Source: Lysobacterales bacterium (GTDB lineage Bacteria; Pseudomonadota; Gammaproteobacteria; Xanthomonadales; Rhodanobacteraceae). Taken from it: a stretch of 5,285 nt of DNA. Shown one piece after another: positions 1 to 5,285 of this stretch (position 1 is the stretch's first letter; the number at the start of each line of letters is the position of its first letter). Both the position numbers and the translations under genes were made by a program. The notes under the pieces were generated by a model. That model was not told where the DNA came from. It saw only the letters and a list, made by a program, of their open reading frames with translations, and did no database searches. The stretch is from contig JAAFHE010000318.1 in NCBI GenBank assembly GCA_013298265.1, forward strand, positions 1 through 5,285. The letters are read 5' to 3'.

Positions 1-229
1 GCTCGGCCTTGTCGGCATCGGGCAGATTGCCCGCTGGCTTGTCGACGCGTCGGTGCCGATGGCGGCCTTCGACGGTATCTGCCGAATCGGCCCATTCACC
101 CTGCACCCATTCGAGATACGCCAGGCGCGGGCAGTAGACATGCTCGTTGAGCATGCGCACGGGAATCGGCGGCTGGTCGCCGCTGAGTTCCGGAAACGGC
201 AGTTCGAGTTCGCTTTGCTTGGGTTCCAT
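1..229 (-). CDS. cas4-cas1: Cas4-Cas1 fusion (type I-G/I-U), N-terminal Cas4 part only; 3' end outside window
   Basis: Only the first 76 codons are present; the frame is still open at the left edge. In type I-G loci this gene fuses a Cas4 nuclease (RecB-like, iron-sulfur) to the Cas1 integrase, and the product works with Cas2 to trim, orient and insert new spacers. Seen here: a short Pro/Glu-rich leader (residues 1-22), then [20 protein letters not shown] (22-41). This holds Cys33, which in Cas4 is the first iron-sulfur ligand in a Y-C-P-R context. [10 protein letters not shown] (54-63) follows, where His59 fits the conserved RecB-motif histidine of Cas4. The start is the ATG at 229-227, chosen because GAGGTG lies 6 nt upstream (236-241) and the Cas4 motif follows directly. 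The fusion to Cas1 is inferred from subtype and context, since the Cas1 part is not visible. A stand-alone Cas4 is the alternative. Confidence 0.88.
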   Translation of the reverse strand, partial: MEPKQSELELPFPELSGDQPPIPVRMLNEHVYCPRLAYLEWVQGEWADSADTVEGRHRHRRVDKPAGNLPDADKAE

Positions 230-321
230 GAGCGGCACCTCAAAAGCGTCATTGCTCTTAATGTATAAAGTAACAAATAAACAACGCTTTATTCGCTGGG
301 GTGATGCTCTTGTCTGCTGCT
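230..321 (-). promoter_or_regulatory. 92-bp intergenic gap with AT-rich core and inverted repeat before cas4-cas1
   Basis: This is the only real intergenic gap in the window. Its core (about 252-295) is strikingly AT-rich against a GC-rich background. On the minus strand it contains TTGTTTATTTGTTACTT followed by TATACA, which resembles a -10 box, but no convincing -35 sits at 16-18 bp. A 7-bp inverted repeat, aaagcgt (243-249) and acgcttt (284-290), brackets the core. An AT-only 6-bp palindrome, aataaa (276-281) and tttatt (288-293), overlaps it. No GC-rich hairpin with a T-run is present, so a classical terminator is not supported. The region could be a promoter or operator for the adaptation genes, or an mRNA structure or processing site between the two modules. 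The function is inferred. Confidence 0.35.
236..241 (-). promoter_or_regulatory. Ribosome binding site of cas4-cas1
   Basis: Read on the minus strand, GAGGTG lies 6 nt before the ATG at 229. It is a good Shine-Dalgarno match and decides the start codon. A separate strong site suggests that this gene initiates independently and is not coupled to the gene upstream. Confidence 0.65.
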
Positions 322-1225
322 TCAGCGGGCGGAGCGGCGCGGCGGCAATTCCGCTTCGGGGGCGCGAAACACCGCGTAGCCTTGCCCGAATTCCGAGCGG
401 CGGGATCGATAGACGGCGGCGATCCCTTCACGCCGCCGCGCGCCGCCGGCGGCTGACCAGCGTCGCGTCTGCAGCAGTGAGCGCAGCTCGTCGAGACTGA
501 CGGAGGCCGTGAATACCGGCCACGAGAAGTAGCGCTCGCCATCGATACGCTCGAAACCCGTGGTCCGTTCGCGGCCGCGTTCGCTGACCGGTGGAAACAG
601 CGGCAGCGCCCACAGGCCGAGCAGCACGGCACCGGGAATGCAGCACGGCTTTTCGGAGGTCGGAGCGCGATGTCGCAGTGCATACAGGCGCTCCGTACCG
701 GGATCCCAGCCGAGGCTGTGCGCACGCGTGCCGTAGCGCCACGGGCCGAGCAGTGCTTCGTCAAATACCTTCGGGCCCCGTGCGCGACATTGCGACAGTA
801 TGTCCCTGACACCACCGAGAAATGACTGTTGGCCGGAGACCATGTAGAACGCCGAGGGCTTGATCTGCTGCTTGGAGCCGTCGATCGCGCCGTCGGCGGC
901 AAAGGCGCAAAGAAACGAAGAAAGATCGTGATCGTTGCACGCCAGAGCTTCATCCAGCGATTGCCGGTACTGCCTGGACGGTACGCGCACATCGACCGCC
1001 CAACCCAGCATCCGGTCGAACGCCGGTGATTTTGTCCACTCGGATAAATGCTCGATCAGCGCCTGCGTTGTCGTGTAGCGCGCGGAGGCGAGCACGGCGA
1101 TCCAGTCGTCGGCAAGCTCGAAGCGCAGCCGTGCCGTCGGATCCGTCGCGGCGACGAGACGCAGCAGGCCGAAGCTGGCGAGCGCGCCGAGCGAATGTGA
1201 CCCGAGCAGCGCTGTGCAGGATAGT

Positions 1226-1233
<8 letters not shown>
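322..1233 (-). CDS. Type I-G (I-U) Cas-associated protein of ~300 aa next to Cas3: compact Cas8-like subunit or Cas3-extension-type protein
   Basis: This 303-residue protein has no obvious signal peptide, catalytic motif or transmembrane segment, so it is probably a cytoplasmic Cascade or Cas3 partner. The N-terminus (9-30) contains [20 protein letters not shown], which resembles the opening of Csx17/Cas8-type subunits of this subtype. Next come [15 protein letters not shown] (125-139), a W-R-Y-G segment (165-168), R-A-P-T (189-192) and a G-A...ALPLFP stretch (201-214), all of the kind found in small proteins encoded beside I-G cas3. The annotation choices are a small Cas8 (GSU0052/Csb3-like, Cas8u2) or the accessory family described as a Cas3 extension. 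Position directly after cas3 favours one of these, but the choice cannot be made from this window. Csx17 itself is usually much longer. The start is the ATG at 1233, with GGAGG 5 nt upstream (1239-1243). It overlaps the end of cas3 by 8 bp (ATGGCTGA), which suggests coupled translation. Confidence 0.7.
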
Positions 1234-4052
<2,819 letters not shown>

Positions 4053-4060
<8 letters not shown>

Positions 4061-5285
4061 GGCCAGGGCGCATCAGCGGCAGGCACAGGCCGAGCCCGGC
4101 GAAACGCCCCGCACCGATCAGCAGCGGGCCGCGCACCGGTTCGGCGAAGCGCAGCCAGACGTGGCGCCGGCTGCGGTTGCGCGTCTGTGCGGCCTGGCCA
4201 TGGAAGTCGAACGCGCGCGGAACGCCTTTGATGGCCGATAGCGCGCCGGTGCGAACCTCGACGGGCCGGGGCAGGCCGATGCGTTCGCAGCTATCGGCGA
4301 TGATGGTTTCCTCGCTCGGCCCGTTTTTCTTCGGATGGCGATCGAGCACGACGGGCGTGAGGCTTGCCCAGGCGGCCGACGGATGCGTGTAGCGCGAGAA
4401 GCGCAGCGTTTTCAGCTCATCGTGCGCGCTGTCGATGAGGCGCAGCCTGATCGCGCCCAGCGGACCAAGATGGAGATTCCACGGCGACTCGATGGCGAGA
4501 CGAAGGCGGCGGATCGAAGCCTCGTCGATGCTACAGGGCAGGATCAGCGCGCTGCCCTTTATCGAACCGTCGGCGTGAGGGGCATCGACGAACGCGAGCG
4601 GAGCAAACGCCAGGTGCGGCGCTTTGGTGACACTGCCATCGGCGTCGTGACCGGAGAGGCTGGGTGGCACCGCATCCTGCAAGCGCGACAGCACTGCGTC
4701 GCGCAGACGCTGCATCAGTGGCAATGTGGAATCGAGCGACAGGCGCGGACCGGCGTCGAAGGCCAGCACGAAGGCTCGCCGGGCAAACACGTTGTCATCG
4801 GCCGGCCCGCTCGCCGCGTAGACCTGGATCCGGCCCAGCGGCGGCTGCGCGCTTGCATCGGCCTGGCGCAGACTATGCACTTGTTGCAAACGTGCCAGGC
4901 GTCCGGGGCCGGGTATACGCAGCGCGAGTTCGCCGTCGTCGTCCGGTACCCATGTCGGCAAGGCGGGTTCCTCGCGCAGGTGCGCGCGAACCGGCGAACT
5001 GCTGTGGCCGAGGTAGGTCAGGTGGCGGACGATTTCGCTCAGTGCCGCGCGATGCGCGGCTAGGCCTTCGGCGCCTGGCCACTGGTACGTAACGACCGGA
5101 TCGGCCGGGACAACGGACGGGAAGAAGCGCTCCTGCCGATTGCGGCGCTCGAGCGGATGCCGTGGATCAGTCCTGCCCTTGTCCGTCTTGATCGGTTCGT
5201 CGTTGACCGGTACCCAGTGGCTGTGTACCTGTCGATGACTGGGGTCGGCGTCAGCGCATATCTGCGGTGCCGGAAGCGATTCCAG
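4053..5285 (-). CDS. csb2: Csb2 (GSU0054 family), Cas5-Cas6 fusion of type I-G; N-terminus outside window
   Basis: 410 codons plus stop are visible and the frame is open at the right edge. The first visible residues, LESLPAPQI, resemble a segment that follows a Cas5-like N-terminus in this family, so roughly 60 residues appear to be missing. In type I-G, Csb2 binds the crRNA 5' handle as Cas5 does and processes pre-crRNA as Cas6 does. Visible landmarks, counted from the edge: HWVPVND (23-29); ERRNRQERFFPSVVP (46-60); a His/Leu-rich helix ending YLGHSSSPVRA (91-101); LSGHDADG (210-217); an FAPLAFVDAPHADG stretch (227-240); AWASLTPVVLDRHPKK (305-320); RRHVWLRF (373-380); and the glycine-rich loop GAGRFAGLGL (391-400) near the C-terminus, as in Cas6-type RAMP folds. 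His375 is a candidate RNase residue, but this is inferred. An internal TTG at 4961 could be mistaken for a start; family-typical sequence continues unbroken upstream of it. The csb1 gene is expected just upstream. Confidence 0.92.

Noticed and set aside
230..321. Rho-independent terminator or CRISPR repeat in the intergenic gap
   Set aside because: The palindromes are AT-rich or widely spaced with no GC stem plus T-run, and no unit recurs at spacer-length intervals.
258..992. Minus-strand open frame of 244 codons running into the intergenic gap
   Set aside because: It overlaps the 303-aa gene in another frame and its translation is low-complexity (Arg, Ser, Ala). The 303-aa frame has the ribosome binding site, the coupling overlap and family-like motifs.

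Overview
The window is a piece of a CRISPR-Cas locus with every gene on the minus strand. The gene set is that of subtype I-G (formerly I-U, the 'Dpsyc'/GSU005x type): a Csb2 (Cas5-Cas6 fusion), a Cas3 with the helicase first and the HD nuclease last, a ~300-residue Cas8-like or accessory subunit, and the start of a Cas4-Cas1 fusion. The DNA is GC-rich with strongly GC-biased third codon positions, and four genes are packed into 5.3 kb. This suits a high-GC proteobacterium, but nothing in the sequence fixes the host more closely.

Layout in the direction of transcription (high to low coordinates): csb2 enters from the right edge without its N-terminus (5285-4053). It overlaps cas3 (4060-1226) by 8 bp. 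cas3 overlaps a 303-codon gene (1233-322) by 8 bp. A 92-bp gap with an AT-rich core follows (321-230). Then cas4-cas1 begins at 229 behind a good ribosome binding site and runs off the left edge after 76 codons. No CRISPR array, tRNA, rRNA, insertion sequence or toxin-antitoxin pair is visible. csb1 (cas7), a possible csx17, the rest of cas4-cas1, cas2 and the array should lie outside the window.

Working model, from family knowledge: Csb2 supplies the Cas5 and Cas6 functions (5'-handle binding and crRNA maturation), Csb1 would form the Cas7 backbone, and the third gene product acts as a Cas8-type subunit or a Cas3 partner. Cas3 unwinds and degrades the target DNA, while Cas4-Cas1 with Cas2 selects and integrates new spacers. 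The two tight gene overlaps suggest translational coupling within the interference module. The AT-rich gap is the only place in the window where the adaptation module could be controlled separately.

This is a recognisable system, not a new one. The points worth a second look are the identity of the 303-residue protein, the identical 11-nt sequence at both gene overlaps, and the inverted repeat in the AT-rich gap.
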